A stretch of DNA of 64,000 nt, from positions 434,001 through 498,000 of the forward strand of contig NZ_AKJN02000006.1 in NCBI RefSeq assembly GCF_000282315.2. Reading direction: 5' to 3'. The DNA comes from Pseudomonas sp. GM41(2012) (GTDB lineage: Bacteria; Pseudomonadota; Gammaproteobacteria; Pseudomonadales; Pseudomonadaceae). Both the position numbers and the translations under genes were made by a program. The notes under the pieces were generated by a model. It worked only from the letters and a program-made list of their open reading frames with translations. It made no database searches and was not told the origin of the DNA. Shown here piece by piece: positions 7,616-15,030 of the stretch (within the stretch, counting starts at the first letter, position 1; the number at the start of each line of letters is the position of its first letter).

Positions 7616-7679
7616 AAATCAAGGGTTTGCGGGCGAAAGCTGATGCAAACCCTTGTTTGTTTCTGGTCCGCTATTTTAG
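7616..7679. repeat. 64-bp repeat downstream of tRNA-Leu (candidate att, left copy)
   Basis: It begins four bases after the tRNA CCA and recurs at 33046-33109 with 59 of 64 positions identical (all five differences are transitions). It ends 14 bases before the stop codon of an integrase remnant, the usual place of an attachment site. It contains the hairpin that terminates tRNA-Leu. Confidence 0.7.
7620..7663 (+). terminator. Terminator of tRNA-Leu
   Basis: CAAGGGTTTGC (7620-7630) pairs perfectly with GCAAACCCTTG (7645-7655), then TTTGTTTC. It lies inside the 64-bp repeat. Confidence 0.8.
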
Positions 7680-7693
7680 AGTTGGTCCGCAAT

Positions 7694-8050
7694 TCACTTA
7701 GTTGGTGAGACTTTCTTGCCCTTGCGGTTGCGGATGTACTGTTCCGTCATAACAACGGTGGTATGCCCAAGTTGATCCTTGGCCTGCATGATGTCGCCAC
7801 TCGATTCAGCCTTGTCCGTACCGGCTTTAGCGCGTAAATCACGCATTTGAAACTCGGACTTCGCGACACCTGCTGCCTCCCTGGCCAGGTCAAACCTTCC
7901 CCGCAACATTGCCACCGTCATTGGTGTGCCATCCTCCGAAACGATCAGCCGCGTCGAGCGGACCCTATGTTCTTTTTTTCGGGACATGATTCGATCGATT
8001 GCCAGGCCGTAGTCGCTGCCCAGCGCGATTTCTTTACGGTCCTCGACCGT
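7694..8050 (-). pseudogene. Phage tyrosine integrase, C-terminal 118 residues only
   Basis: The readable part runs from about TVEDRKEIALG to the stop and contains catalytic-domain landmarks: FQMRDLRAKAG (Arg box), DQLGHTTVVMTEQY with the LGH histidine, and the Tyr nucleophile 14 residues before the end. A full enzyme is 330-400 aa, so the N-terminal and core-binding domains are gone. The upstream side runs directly into another phage gene on the same strand, which shows a deletion fusion near 8050. It presumably once integrated the element at the tRNA-Leu site next door. Confidence 0.85.
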
Positions 8051-8324
8051 CCCCGGGGTTAATCTCTGGCGCCAGGTACGACAGGTCTTCTTCCAACTGA
8101 CCGAAGTAGTAGAGGTGTTCACCATCGCTGCCCCATTCAGGCTGGGCGGTGGCCCAAGTGCGGGCAGGAAGGCAATCGGGACATGTCTTGAAACTGGCCA
8201 TGTCGCCATCCCAGCAGCCGGTAATGAGCTGATACTGCTGACCTGGCTGAATCGGCCCGCAGCACTCACAGCATTTATGCTGCTTGCGAGCGGTGGGCGT
8301 GGATTCCGTTTGAAAATCGGACAT
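8034..8324 (-). CDS. Phage zinc-finger hypothetical protein
   Basis: 96 aa from the ATG at 8324 (MSDFQTES). Cysteines in HKCCECCGPIQPGQQY and FKTCPDC suggest a zinc site. The remainder (SDGEHLYYFGQLEEDLSYL) is acidic. No known function. Its last codons overlap the start of the integrase remnant, so its natural C-terminus may have been altered by the same deletion. Confidence 0.7.
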   Translation of the reverse strand: MSDFQTESTPTARKQHKCCECCGPIQPGQQYQLITGCWDGDMASFKTCPDCLPARTWATAQPEWGSDGEHLYYFGQLEEDLSYLAPEINPGDGRGP

Positions 8325-8424
8325 AGCGATTCCTCGCCCGCCGTTCACCGGCAGGCTGTATGTGGATTAATGGGATACGCTGGAAAGCAGGCGGCGTGAG
8401 AATGCAAACGATCTCTCATCACGG

Positions 8425-8715
8425 ATGAATCAAATGAAACTGATTTGGTTAGTGCTTGTTGTTGGTCTGTTGGCTTGGAAGTTTTCCCCTGACGTACAGT
8501 CATGGACTGAGGCGAGGCTATCGAATCAACAGGTAACCTCCAAAGTCATGACTGCGCAGAAGCCCGTTGCGGCTCGATTCAAATGTGATGGCCGCAAGCG
8601 CTGTTCGCAGATGACCTCGTGCGCAGAGGCCAAAAACTTTCTGCAGAATTGCCCGGGAATGGAAATGGACGGAGACGACGACGGGATACCGTGTGAGACG
8701 CAGTGGTGTCGATGA
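8425..8715 (+). CDS. Membrane-anchored excalibur-domain protein
   Basis: 96 aa. Residues 4-20 (MKLIWLVLVVGLLAWKF) form a membrane anchor or uncleaved signal. The C-terminal half carries the excalibur calcium-binding pattern: C-DGR-x-C-SQMTSCAEA, then DGDDDGIPCE and a final cysteine. This domain is found in cell-surface and nuclease-associated proteins. It is the only plus-strand gene in this part of the prophage and may be a moron. An alternative start is the ATG four codons downstream. Confidence 0.8.
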   Translation: MNQMKLIWLVLVVGLLAWKFSPDVQSWTEARLSNQQVTSKVMTAQKPVAARFKCDGRKRCSQMTSCAEAKNFLQNCPGMEMDGDDDGIPCETQWCR

Positions 8716-8749
8716 CCGTTCACCGGCAGGCTGGTAGGTGGAGGAGGGG

Positions 8750-9106
8750 TTAGGCTGTGGCTTTGGAGGCCAGCTCGCAGTCAGCGGCCAGTTTCAAAAG
8801 GTTGAGGGTTGTCGGCCTGAAGCTTCCGGTGTCGGGATAGCATTCAAACTCATGACCTTCCGGGAAAGATTCGAACGGGCCATGCCAGGGCCAATTCGTC
8901 TTCCAGTCTGCCCATGCGGTATATGCGTTCTGTCCTTCACCCCGGTAGTCGGTACCGCCGCCGATACTCCATACGTGGCTAACGCGGGTGCGCTGCTTGT
9001 AAGCAAGCTCGCTCGGCTCGTCTTTGTCGATCCAGACGCCAACGAATATCGACGGGGCAATTTCGACCAGGCGCCTGCTGAGCTTCTTCTCGATACGGGC
9101 CTTCAT
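8750..9106 (-). CDS. Phage hypothetical protein
   Basis: 118 aa with an aromatic, tryptophan-rich centre (AYTAWADWKTNWPWHGPFE) and a basic N-terminus. No family recognised. Its ATG overlaps the stop of a 19-codon ORF (CGATGA), part of a tightly packed minus-strand series from 10351 down to 8750. Confidence 0.65.
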   Translation of the reverse strand: MKARIEKKLSRRLVEIAPSIFVGVWIDKDEPSELAYKQRTRVSHVWSIGGGTDYRGEGQNAYTAWADWKTNWPWHGPFESFPEGHEFECYPDTGSFRPTTLNLLKLAADCELASKATA

Positions 9107-9162
9107 CGCCGTGGCCCCGAGTAGATGAGCCAGGCCATGTAAGCGAGGGCTGGGAGGATCAT
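9103..9162 (-). CDS. 19-aa hydrophobic peptide ORF
   Basis: ATG at 9162 preceded by GAGGTGA. It encodes MILPALAYMAWLIYSGPRR, a single short membrane-type helix with a basic end. Its stop overlaps the next ATG. Tiny overlapping membrane peptides are common in phage early operons. Confidence 0.5.
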   Translation of the reverse strand: MILPALAYMAWLIYSGPRR

Positions 9163-9182
9163 GGCGTCACCTCGCGCCGAGC

Positions 9183-9473
9183 CTACTGCACATATGGGCC
9201 GTCTTCGGTGTCGAAAATACCGAGTAGAAACCAGTCATACGCCGGCGGCGTTTCGGGCTGCCATCCGAGGCAGTGACAGGCGTCATCATCCCAATAGGGA
9301 TGGGCTTCTAAGTCCGACTCCATGTGCCAGCCGACCATTTTGAGACTCTGGCCATCGAGCCACGCTTTGTAGGCTTCGTGGTCTTCGTCGAATTCTGGGA
9401 TGCCCGGGTGATACCAATACCCGTCCTCGTCGCGCACAACATCAACGGGGCCAATCAACTTTTCTTCAGGCAT
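9183..9473 (-). CDS. Phage hypothetical acidic protein
   Basis: 96 aa from the ATG at 9473, chosen because AAAGGAA lies just upstream; a longer frame to 9581 lacks such a site and overlaps the next gene. It is acidic and aromatic (DEDGYWYHPGIPEFDEDHEA). No known domain. Confidence 0.7.
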   Translation of the reverse strand: MPEEKLIGPVDVVRDEDGYWYHPGIPEFDEDHEAYKAWLDGQSLKMVGWHMESDLEAHPYWDDDACHCLGWQPETPPAYDWFLLGIFDTEDGPYVQ

Positions 9474-9520
9474 GACTGTTCCTTTGCCGCTATACCGGCT
9501 GACTTTGAAGGGGGAGGGAG

Positions 9521-9700
9521 TTACGGGTAGTTGGTGCTGATGCGCTTGGCGATGGCTTCGAGCTGCTCGGCCATTCCCCACATGTCGTTGTTGTCGCGGC
9601 GGGAGACGACGGCGGCGCGCTGGACGTTGCGGTCAATCAGAATTTTCGCTGCCAGCAGGATCAGCCAGGCTTCGAACTTGCGGCGAATGAATGGCTTCAT
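9521..9700 (-). CDS. Small phage protein with membrane-type helix
   Basis: 59 aa: MKPFIRRKFEAWLILLAAKI, then DRNVQRAAVVSRRDNNDMW and MAEQLEAIAKRISTNYP. It begins three bases after the stop of the preceding gene (9704), so it belongs to the same operon. A basic N-terminus followed by a hydrophobic stretch suggests membrane association. Function unknown. Confidence 0.65.
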   Translation of the reverse strand: MKPFIRRKFEAWLILLAAKILIDRNVQRAAVVSRRDNNDMWGMAEQLEAIAKRISTNYP

Positions 9701-9703
9701 GGT

Positions 9704-10000
9704 CTACACCCCCGGACGGCCTTTGAAGGCGAGCCAGATGTAGTGACGGCCCTTGACGGTGACCTTGATCTTGCTGGTCTGCCTGTTCCAGTTGATCAGG
9801 CGAAGCTCTTCAAGGATGGTGGTCAGCGTGTGACCCTGGTGCCAGGCGGCCAGCGCCTTGATGCAGCCTTGGGCGAGCAGACCCCGGTAATCGGTGTGAC
9901 CGAAGTTGGTGCCTTGGAACACGCTCTGCATCTGCTCGTCTGTCACCAGGTCGGTGACGGCGTTCACGTCCGGGTCGCGCCGGTAGCACTTATGGGTCAT
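9704..10000 (-). CDS. Phage hypothetical protein
   Basis: 98 aa from the ATG at 10000, which has AAGG nine bases upstream; another ATG at 10006 overlaps the previous stop (ATGA). The sequence (TDLVTDEQMQSVFQGTNFG, then NWNRQTSKIKVTVKGRHYIW) gives no family match I recognise. It terminates with TAG, unlike a genome that would reassign TAG. Confidence 0.65.
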   Translation of the reverse strand: MTHKCYRRDPDVNAVTDLVTDEQMQSVFQGTNFGHTDYRGLLAQGCIKALAAWHQGHTLTTILEELRLINWNRQTSKIKVTVKGRHYIWLAFKGRPGV

Positions 10001-10002
10001 GG

Positions 10003-10351
10003 TCATTCGCCTTGGTTGGCCAGTGTGTTGAGGCGCATGCCCGATGTGCCGGGGATCTGATGGTCGCGCTCAGTTTGCGATTTGGCAGTGGCATCCATCG
10101 CGGCGCGCAAGGCAACTTCCAGCAGATCCGCCCGCTCATCCGCTGCGTTCAGGCGCAGCTGCAGAGCTTGTTCCCGAGCTTTGACGTCCTCGAAATGCTG
10201 CGCCAGCGTGCACGCGAAGTCGCCGGCCAGTCGCTCATTGATGTACTGGCGGTAGTCGTGACGCTTGAGCACGGTCTTGAACAGGTTGGCGATGTAACCG
10301 CGGCCACCCAGGTCGAAGCCAGGATCGGCCGGTTTGTTTTTCTGTGGGCAT
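10003..10351 (-). pseudogene. Phage protein gene with 5' frameshift
   Basis: The frame ending at 10003 reads coherently upstream of its only start (GTG at 10272): NKPADPGFDLGGRGYIANLF continues into KTVLKRHDYRQYINERL with no start codon. An ATG preceded by GAGG lies at 10351 in another frame and begins MPTEK. Joining the two at the A-run near 10336 gives a normal-looking 115-residue protein with a helical C-terminal half. A one-base indel there has broken the gene, unless it is a sequencing error. Confidence 0.6.
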
Positions 10352-10403
10352 GGGGATACCTCGTGGGCAGCTATAATTCACGATTCATAGGGAGGAAATG
10401 GCT

Positions 10404-10703
10404 ATGGCTACTTTCATTGTTACTGCGGCTAGACATACCGAGGGCGGAAAGCTGATCGCGCTTCAGGGGCAAGAAACCCATGGCCACGTGGCCAACACTT
10501 TGCCCGGCGAATCATCAGAGCATCGCGACTTTTCCGTACCTGAAGTGCTGGGCTTGATCGAGAGGGGAGATGCGTTCTACTTGGCATTTGGCCCGTTCGA
10601 TTCCCGGGTCAATGGCGGTCTGATCATTCCTGATGGTAAGGGGTCGTTGTCAGAAGGTGAGGGTAGGCAAGGCAGGTGCATTGCCGATCTTCCTTCGTTC
10701 TGA
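10404..10703 (+). CDS. DUF3892-like small protein
   Basis: 99 aa from the ATG at 10404, which has GGAGG eight bases upstream; the ATG at 10398 is too close to that site. The pattern MATFIVTAARHTEGGKLIAL, PEVLGLIERGD and FYLAFG resembles DUF3892 proteins (antiparallel strands around an I-x-x-G-D turn). No function known. It is encoded against the surrounding phage genes. Confidence 0.65.
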   Translation: MATFIVTAARHTEGGKLIALQGQETHGHVANTLPGESSEHRDFSVPEVLGLIERGDAFYLAFGPFDSRVNGGLIIPDGKGSLSEGEGRQGRCIADLPSF

Positions 10704-10717
10704 AGGCGGGCTTATCC

Positions 10718-11641
10718 TTATGCAGCTTTCAGCAAGGCTTCGATGACTAGTTGACCGGCCAGCGGCTGCACTGCATTGCCGGCCATGTGCATGGTCAGGC
10801 GGTGGTTATCGGGGCGCAGGGTGCTGGTGGGGAAAGATTGGGCGGCCAACGCTTCGTTGGCGCTGAGCATCCGCATCTCGTTGCCACGTACCAGCGCCCA
10901 TCGATCCAAAGTAGTGATGGTGCCGATTGGTCGACCCATGTCCCTACCTGTGAGCCCTGAGCCTTTACCGTAGTAGGGCATGATGAACTGGTCACCGAAG
11001 CGAGCCCGCCCATTTGCCACACGCGCAAGGGTTGCTGCGGCCCGGCCCGGCTTGTCGATGGGTGACCACTTACCGGCATTGAAATCTAGGAAGCTGGTGG
11101 TTGGTACATGCTGGCGCCGGTGCAGCTCGAGCATCAGCGGAGCTTTGCTGCGGGTCAGAACCAGAAACAGGCGAACACGGTGCTGAGGAACACCATGGTC
11201 AGCGCAATCGACGATGTGCGGCGCGACCTGGTATCCGAGAGCCTGAACGGCTGCAAGCCAAGCTGGATAAAGTGTCCACTCCATGAATTCAGTTACGTTT
11301 TCCAGCAGTCCGCCTTCGGGCCGGTGAAACTCCAGTGCCGACACAACAGCCCAGGCAGTTGAGCGACTGGCGTCGTGCTTTGGATTTCCCGATTTCTTGC
11401 CGCGTGCCTTCGAATGGCCTTGGCAGCATGGGGAGGCCAGAAGCAGATCATGCCCCGGGACCTTCTCCCACTCCGCCTAGCGCAGGTCCTGACAGACATG
11501 CTGCGTGCGAGGGTGGTTGGCACTATGCCATTTCACCGCTTCGGGCCAATGGTTGGCGGCCCATACAACCTCGACGCCGGCATTGCGCGCACCAGTACTC
11601 CATCCGCCGAGTCCGGCGAACAAATCGATTGCTGTGGTCAT
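10718..11641 (-). pseudogene. C5-cytosine DNA methyltransferase interrupted by an in-frame TAG
   Basis: From the ATG at 11641 the frame reads MTTAIDLFAGLGGWSTGARN, motif I of cytosine-5 methylases. Codon 55 is TAG (11477-11479). The same frame continues without a shift through ASPCCQGHSKARG (motif IV, catalytic Cys in a PCCQ variant), ENVTEF (motif VI, ENV) and QHRVRLFLV (motif VIII), ending near AGNAVQP (motif X). Total 307 codons, a complete enzyme apart from the one stop. A CAG to TAG change is the simplest explanation; read-through or amber suppression would restore it. Confidence 0.85.
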
Positions 11642-11693
11642 AGAATGTCCTGATGTTTAGGATTCTGGTTTTCAGGTGATGTAGGTCGGTTTT

Positions 11694-11957
11694 ATGAAAG
11701 ACTTCGTTCTATACGTTTCGTTGGTAACTGGCATGCTTTCAGCCGTGTTCTGGACAATCTCGGCCTATGTGAAAGTAAAACCTAGTCCGGAAGTTCCAGA
11801 TGAGAACGGCATGTTTGACGCTAGGCTGATTATCGATGGTGCTGACATAGAGCCTACGATGCGTAAGCAGTCGATCTGGAACAGTCGGGCTGCACTTGCT
11901 GCAGCTTTAACAGCCGTGTTGCAGGTTGCTTACAACGCTTGGCCGTCAGCGATGTGA
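11694..11957 (+). CDS. Small inner-membrane protein
   Basis: 87 aa with two likely membrane helices, residues 5-25 (VLYVSLVTGMLSAVFWTI) and 66-84 (AALAAALTAVLQVAYNAW), joined by a polar loop. Function unknown; it lies in the prophage early region. Confidence 0.6.
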   Translation: MKDFVLYVSLVTGMLSAVFWTISAYVKVKPSPEVPDENGMFDARLIIDGADIEPTMRKQSIWNSRAALAAALTAVLQVAYNAWPSAM

Positions 11958-12068
11958 TGAGCGGTGTCACCGTCATAGCACTACATGGCATGTCGGTCTG
12001 CTGGCGTGATTCGTTGAAGTGGGGTATTTGTGTTCGGCCCGGCATGGAGCCGGATCAAGGAGATCGAA

Positions 12069-12323
12069 ATGGTGTTAGCGGATAGGCCGTACCCAGTTGT
12101 CTATGAGCATCGAGGCGTTAAAGCGAAAATTGATTTCGAATGGGATAGCGACAGTGATTCTGTGCCAACAGGACTTAGAATCGCTGTAGAGAACAAAGAA
12201 AGCCGGGTTGAAGCAATCCGTGAAAATGCCAAGTACAACAGCTTCAATGAGGCGTTAGCCCGCGGTAAAGCATTGGCGAGGCTAGACATCGATTTGACTC
12301 TTGGGCCTGATCTTTCGGCTTGA
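12069..12323 (+). CDS. Phage hypothetical protein
   Basis: 84 aa from the ATG at 12069, chosen because AAGGAG lies six bases upstream; a GTG 13 codons earlier has none. It has short beta-type segments (YPVVYEHRGVKAKIDFEW) followed by a helix. No family recognised. Confidence 0.6.
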   Translation: MVLADRPYPVVYEHRGVKAKIDFEWDSDSDSVPTGLRIAVENKESRVEAIRENAKYNSFNEALARGKALARLDIDLTLGPDLSA

Positions 12324-12355
12324 AAACAGTACTCAACGCAATAGGTGAGGGTGGG

Positions 12356-12952
12356 TCAGGCGGTGATCCGCTCGCCGATCACCGTGGTGGTGAAGCTCAC
12401 CGAGTACTCGGTCACCAGTTCGAAACTGCCGTCGCAGGTATCGCACTCCATTTTTTTATCGCCGTAGTCCTCCGATTCAATGTGGATGACTGTGGCGCAG
12501 TGCGGGCACTTACACTCGTCTTGGCAGCGATAATCCCACTCGTTGTATTTGCCCTCGGCGACCTTTGCCAGTGCCGCGGCTTTGGCCTGGGCATCTTCCG
12601 CATCTTGGCAGGGCTTGCAGGTCCAGCCATCAGGGTGACTCCATGGCGTTTCTGCCAGCTTTGACCGGTGAATGCTGCACAGCCGGCAAACGTCGTGCTT
12701 ATCGCAAACGCTGTAGTTCCACTGTTCGCCTGTGCCGTTGCACTTCGCGCAGCCAGAAACCCAGTACCAGACGCCGTCGATACGCTCGGCGTACAGACCT
12801 ACCTCGGGCGGGGCCAGGCGCACTTCAGGAAGACCATTGCGATGTGGCTTGCCGTGCAACGCGTGATTCTAGATGTTGGTGCTGCCGGAGCGCAGGCGCT
12901 CCGTCCATTCGCCGGAGATTTCCGGAATCAGGATCTTCGTGTTCTTGTCCAT
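12356..12952 (-). pseudogene. Zinc-finger phage protein with an in-frame TAG at codon 28
   Basis: From the ATG at 12952 (GGAGATACGCC upstream) the frame reads MDKNTKILIPEISGEWTERL to a TAG at 12869-12871. It continues in the same frame as NHALHGKPHRNGLPEVRL, through CAKCNGTGEQW, CDKHDVCRLC, CKPC, and CKCPHC..CDTC zinc motifs to 12356. No ATG follows the TAG until far downstream (a TTG at 12859 exists). Either two genes abut, or one 198-codon gene carries an amber codon. The second is favoured by the shared frame and continuous protein character. Confidence 0.6.
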
Positions 12953-13080
12953 GGCGTATCTCCAGTCAGGCGCCGCCCTCCGTGACCGGATGCGACAGTG
13001 GTGGGGGTATCTATAGTGGCTGATTGCTATAAGATTCTCGGCCATCACATGGCCATGGCCGCTAATCAAAAAGGATTTAT

Positions 13081-13284
13081 ATGAAGCTGAAAATTACCGC
13101 GCTTAGCCTTCTGGCTGTCTTGGCTGGCTGTACCACCGCAGGACCCTACGTCACCAACATTTCCAGCGATGGTCGCAACGGCCTGAACATCGAGAAGTGT
13201 GCGGTGAAGATGAACGCATTCATGGGTACTGTTAGCACCGCAGAGTGCACTACTCAAAATTTGCAGCTAAGTCGCAGTAACTGA
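13081..13284 (+). CDS. Small predicted lipoprotein
   Basis: 67 aa. MKLKITALSLLAVLAGC is a lipoprotein signal with lipobox LAGC (Cys17), preceded by AAGGA. The mature part is about 50 residues with two cysteines. It is likely anchored in the envelope. Its 3' end overlaps the end of the decayed gene on the opposite strand. Confidence 0.75.
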   Translation: MKLKITALSLLAVLAGCTTAGPYVTNISSDGRNGLNIEKCAVKMNAFMGTVSTAECTTQNLQLSRSN

Positions 13285-13727
13285 AGTCGGATCGACGATT
13301 TCGTCTTCGGGCTCGCCAGGGTCTTTTGCCAGCGTGCACAGGCTCTGGGTGCGGAGCGAGCGCGACACCTTTTCGGTAACTACATAAGGTGTCGTGACAC
13401 ACTCAAGCATCCCCGCGGCGGTATCGAAGTCGGCGGCGACAGATTTCGCAGCAACCGCTGATGGATGTCCTGTTGATTGTTGATGCCGTGCTCTTTCATT
13501 ACTCGCTTGAGGTCGGACTTGAATACCCCGGCGACTTCAACCGAGAACTTCTCGATGCCCAGCTCGGCATTCTTGGCCACTTCCTTCTCGCGCTTCTTAC
13601 GCTGCTTGATGGCTTCCGCCGTCGGCTCCTGCTCTTCCTCGGTCATGGCCTGCCTCTCCAATTCAGTGGGCCGGTAGATCCAGCCATGTTTGTCGTCGGC
13701 GCTGGCGCACCTGGTGGTTGATGCGTC
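13267..13727 (-). pseudogene. Decayed phage protein gene (5' stop and internal frameshift)
   Basis: Frame A reads KHGWIYRPTELERQAM, EEEQEPTAEAIKQRKKREKE and HGINNQQDIHQRLLRNL (about 13428-13727), following a TGA at 13728. Frame B then reads AADFDTAAGMLECVTTPYVV, SRSLRTQSLCTLAKDPGEP to a TAG at 13267. Joined, they make a plausible basic/helical regulatory-type phage protein. A restart at the ATG at 13646 would give a 88-residue product with a nonsense tail. I infer a dead gene. Confidence 0.6.
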
Positions 13728-13793
13728 TCACGCTGCTACCTTCACTTGATGCCAGGCGCCGGCGGCGTAGAACAGCTTCGCAACGTGAACAAG

Positions 13794-13982
13794 ATGAAAG
13801 TCGGCGGTTACACCGCGCAAATCGAGTACAGCGAAGAAGATGGGCTGTTCATCGGACATATCGCGGGCATCAAGGACATCGTTGGCTTCCAGGGCGAGTC
13901 AGTCGATGCATTGCAAGACGCGTTTGCTGAGGCGGTCACGGATTACCTGGAGACATGTGCCACGCTCGGGCGCACCCGATGA
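13794..13982 (+). pseudogene. HicB-like antitoxin, C-terminally truncated, no HicA partner
   Basis: 62 codons beginning MKVGGYTAQIEYSEEDGLF and continuing HIAGIKDIVGFQGESVDAL, FAEAVTDYLETCATLG: the N-terminal HicB RNase-H-like fold. Full HicB proteins go on to a DNA-binding RHH or HTH domain of 40-60 residues that is missing here. No HicA toxin precedes it; the upstream DNA is antisense to a phage gene fragment ending at 13728. There is no good ribosome site. Probably a relic. Confidence 0.65.
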
Positions 13983-14015
13983 CTGGAACAAAAAGAAGGA
14001 CAGCGCCCACAGCCT

Positions 14016-14084
14016 ATGAATCAAACCCTCGTCCACCCACTGCGCCGCGATGTGCCAGCAGTGTCCGAAGCGCAACGCACATGA
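14016..14084 (+). CDS. 22-codon phage ORF
   Basis: ATG at 14016 encodes MNQTLVHPLRRDVPAVSEAQ RT before a TGA. Protein-like composition but very short and without a strong ribosome site; it may be the start of a longer gene that has been cut. It is followed by a terminator. Confidence 0.3.
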   Translation: MNQTLVHPLRRDVPAVSEAQRT

Positions 14085-14111
14085 TCAAGACCCAAACGAC
14101 AGGCGAAAAAA

Positions 14112-14137
14112 AACCGCCTTTGCGGGGCGGTTCTTTT
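14112..14137 (+). terminator. Rho-independent terminator
   Basis: AACCGCC (14112-14118) pairs with GGCGGTT (14126-14132), flanked by an A-run and followed by CTTTT. A second small hairpin CTCAGC/GCTGAG follows at about 14144-14160. Confidence 0.8.
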
Positions 14138-14189
14138 GTAAGCCTCAGCTTGCGGCTGAGACTTGGTGCATCTCACGGACGACACTAGC

Positions 14190-14606
14190 GTGGGGGCATA
14201 ATATTGAGCTTTGCTTATCCTTGCAACGTTATTTTGCTTTGGTTGATTTACATCATCTGAAGGTATCAGTAGCGAATTGTGGTGCTCAAAGCGTTAGCTT
14301 GAACCTGACAGAAATAACGTTTTACAAAAACACGTCATCCCTTTGCATTGGAACGTCAAAGATCATCCGTTGCGCTTGAGTTTCTAGGTTAATATGCCGG
14401 CGCTCACATGCTGGTGCGCGGTGAGGTTTGGCCGGTGGCATAACAGTTTCACGCCCTCTGACACGGTTTTGCACCCGTGCCGGAATGATGGTTCGGGGGG
14501 AGCTCAACCGGCCGCCTCACGGACGTCACTAGCATAAATGTCCGAAGGCACGCGTGATCCGGTAAGTGCGCTGGAGGTTTGGCCCCCAACCTGGAGGCCA
14601 AAACGT
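14190..14606. other. Gene-free stretch with a structured segment at 14421-14520
   Basis: No gene is seen. GTGAGG plus GGCCGGT (14421-14436) can pair with ACCGGCC plus CCTCAC (14507-14520), enclosing a further hairpin CACGG/CCGTG (14462-14479). The motif CTCACGGACG[A/T]CACTAGC occurs at the end of this fold (about 14516) and again at about 14172. It could be an RNA element or a recombination site. Confidence 0.4.
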
Positions 14607-14705
14607 ATGAAGCTTTTGTTGCGTACGCTGAGCCTCGTATGGAGATTGTTTAAAGCGTTTCGCTTTTACGAGTTCCTGCGAGACCACTTTAACGACATGA
14701 AGTAA
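14607..14705 (+). CDS. 32-aa basic phage peptide
   Basis: MKLLLRTLSLVWRLFKAFRF continues YEFLRDHFNDMK to a TAA. CTGGAGGCC lies upstream at usable spacing and a terminator follows. An amphipathic, basic peptide of this type is plausible as a phage small protein. Function unknown. Confidence 0.5.
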   Translation: MKLLLRTLSLVWRLFKAFRFYEFLRDHFNDMK

Positions 14706-14724
14706 CGGTTGTTGATGTGGGGAA

Positions 14725-14761
14725 ACGCCCGTTTCAGTTTCGGCTGAGGCGGGTTTTTTTT
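14725..14761 (+). terminator. Rho-independent terminator
   Basis: CGCCCGTTTCAG pairs (with G-U wobbles) with CTGAGGCGGG, then a run of eight T. It closes the 32-aa peptide gene. Confidence 0.8.
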
Positions 14762-14856
14762 GTCTTGAATAAGCTGTCAAAAGTAGGATTTATATCCGGG
14801 TCATTCTCTAATGCCTGTAAGTCATTTCGTCGGCATCTGTAGGCGCTGAAGTGGGC

Positions 14857-15021
14857 ATGCCACTAGAGCCGGATCCGTTACCGCATCTTCTAGACGCAAC
14901 ACTCGCAGAGATGGCGGTTACCGGCTTCGTTCTGAGCACAATGCTCTGGCAACTCTCAAGTACAAGCACGGATATCCCACGCATCCTGATCATCAACGCT
15001 TACAGGGTGGCACGAGATTGA
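14857..15021 (+). CDS. Possible 54-aa hydrophobic protein
   Basis: ATG at 14857 opens MPLEPDPLPHLLDATLAEMA, then TGFVLSTMLWQL and IPRILIINAYRVARD. One moderate hydrophobic segment. No clear ribosome site and no family; it faces the convergent SRAP gene. The rest of 14762-15030 shows nothing else. Confidence 0.3.
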   Translation: MPLEPDPLPHLLDATLAEMAVTGFVLSTMLWQLSSTSTDIPRILIINAYRVARD

Positions 15022-15030
15022 ATCAGTGCC

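Noticed and set aside
13794..13982. Functional HicAB toxin-antitoxin pair
   Set aside because: No HicA toxin gene is present and the HicB-like frame lacks its DNA-binding domain.
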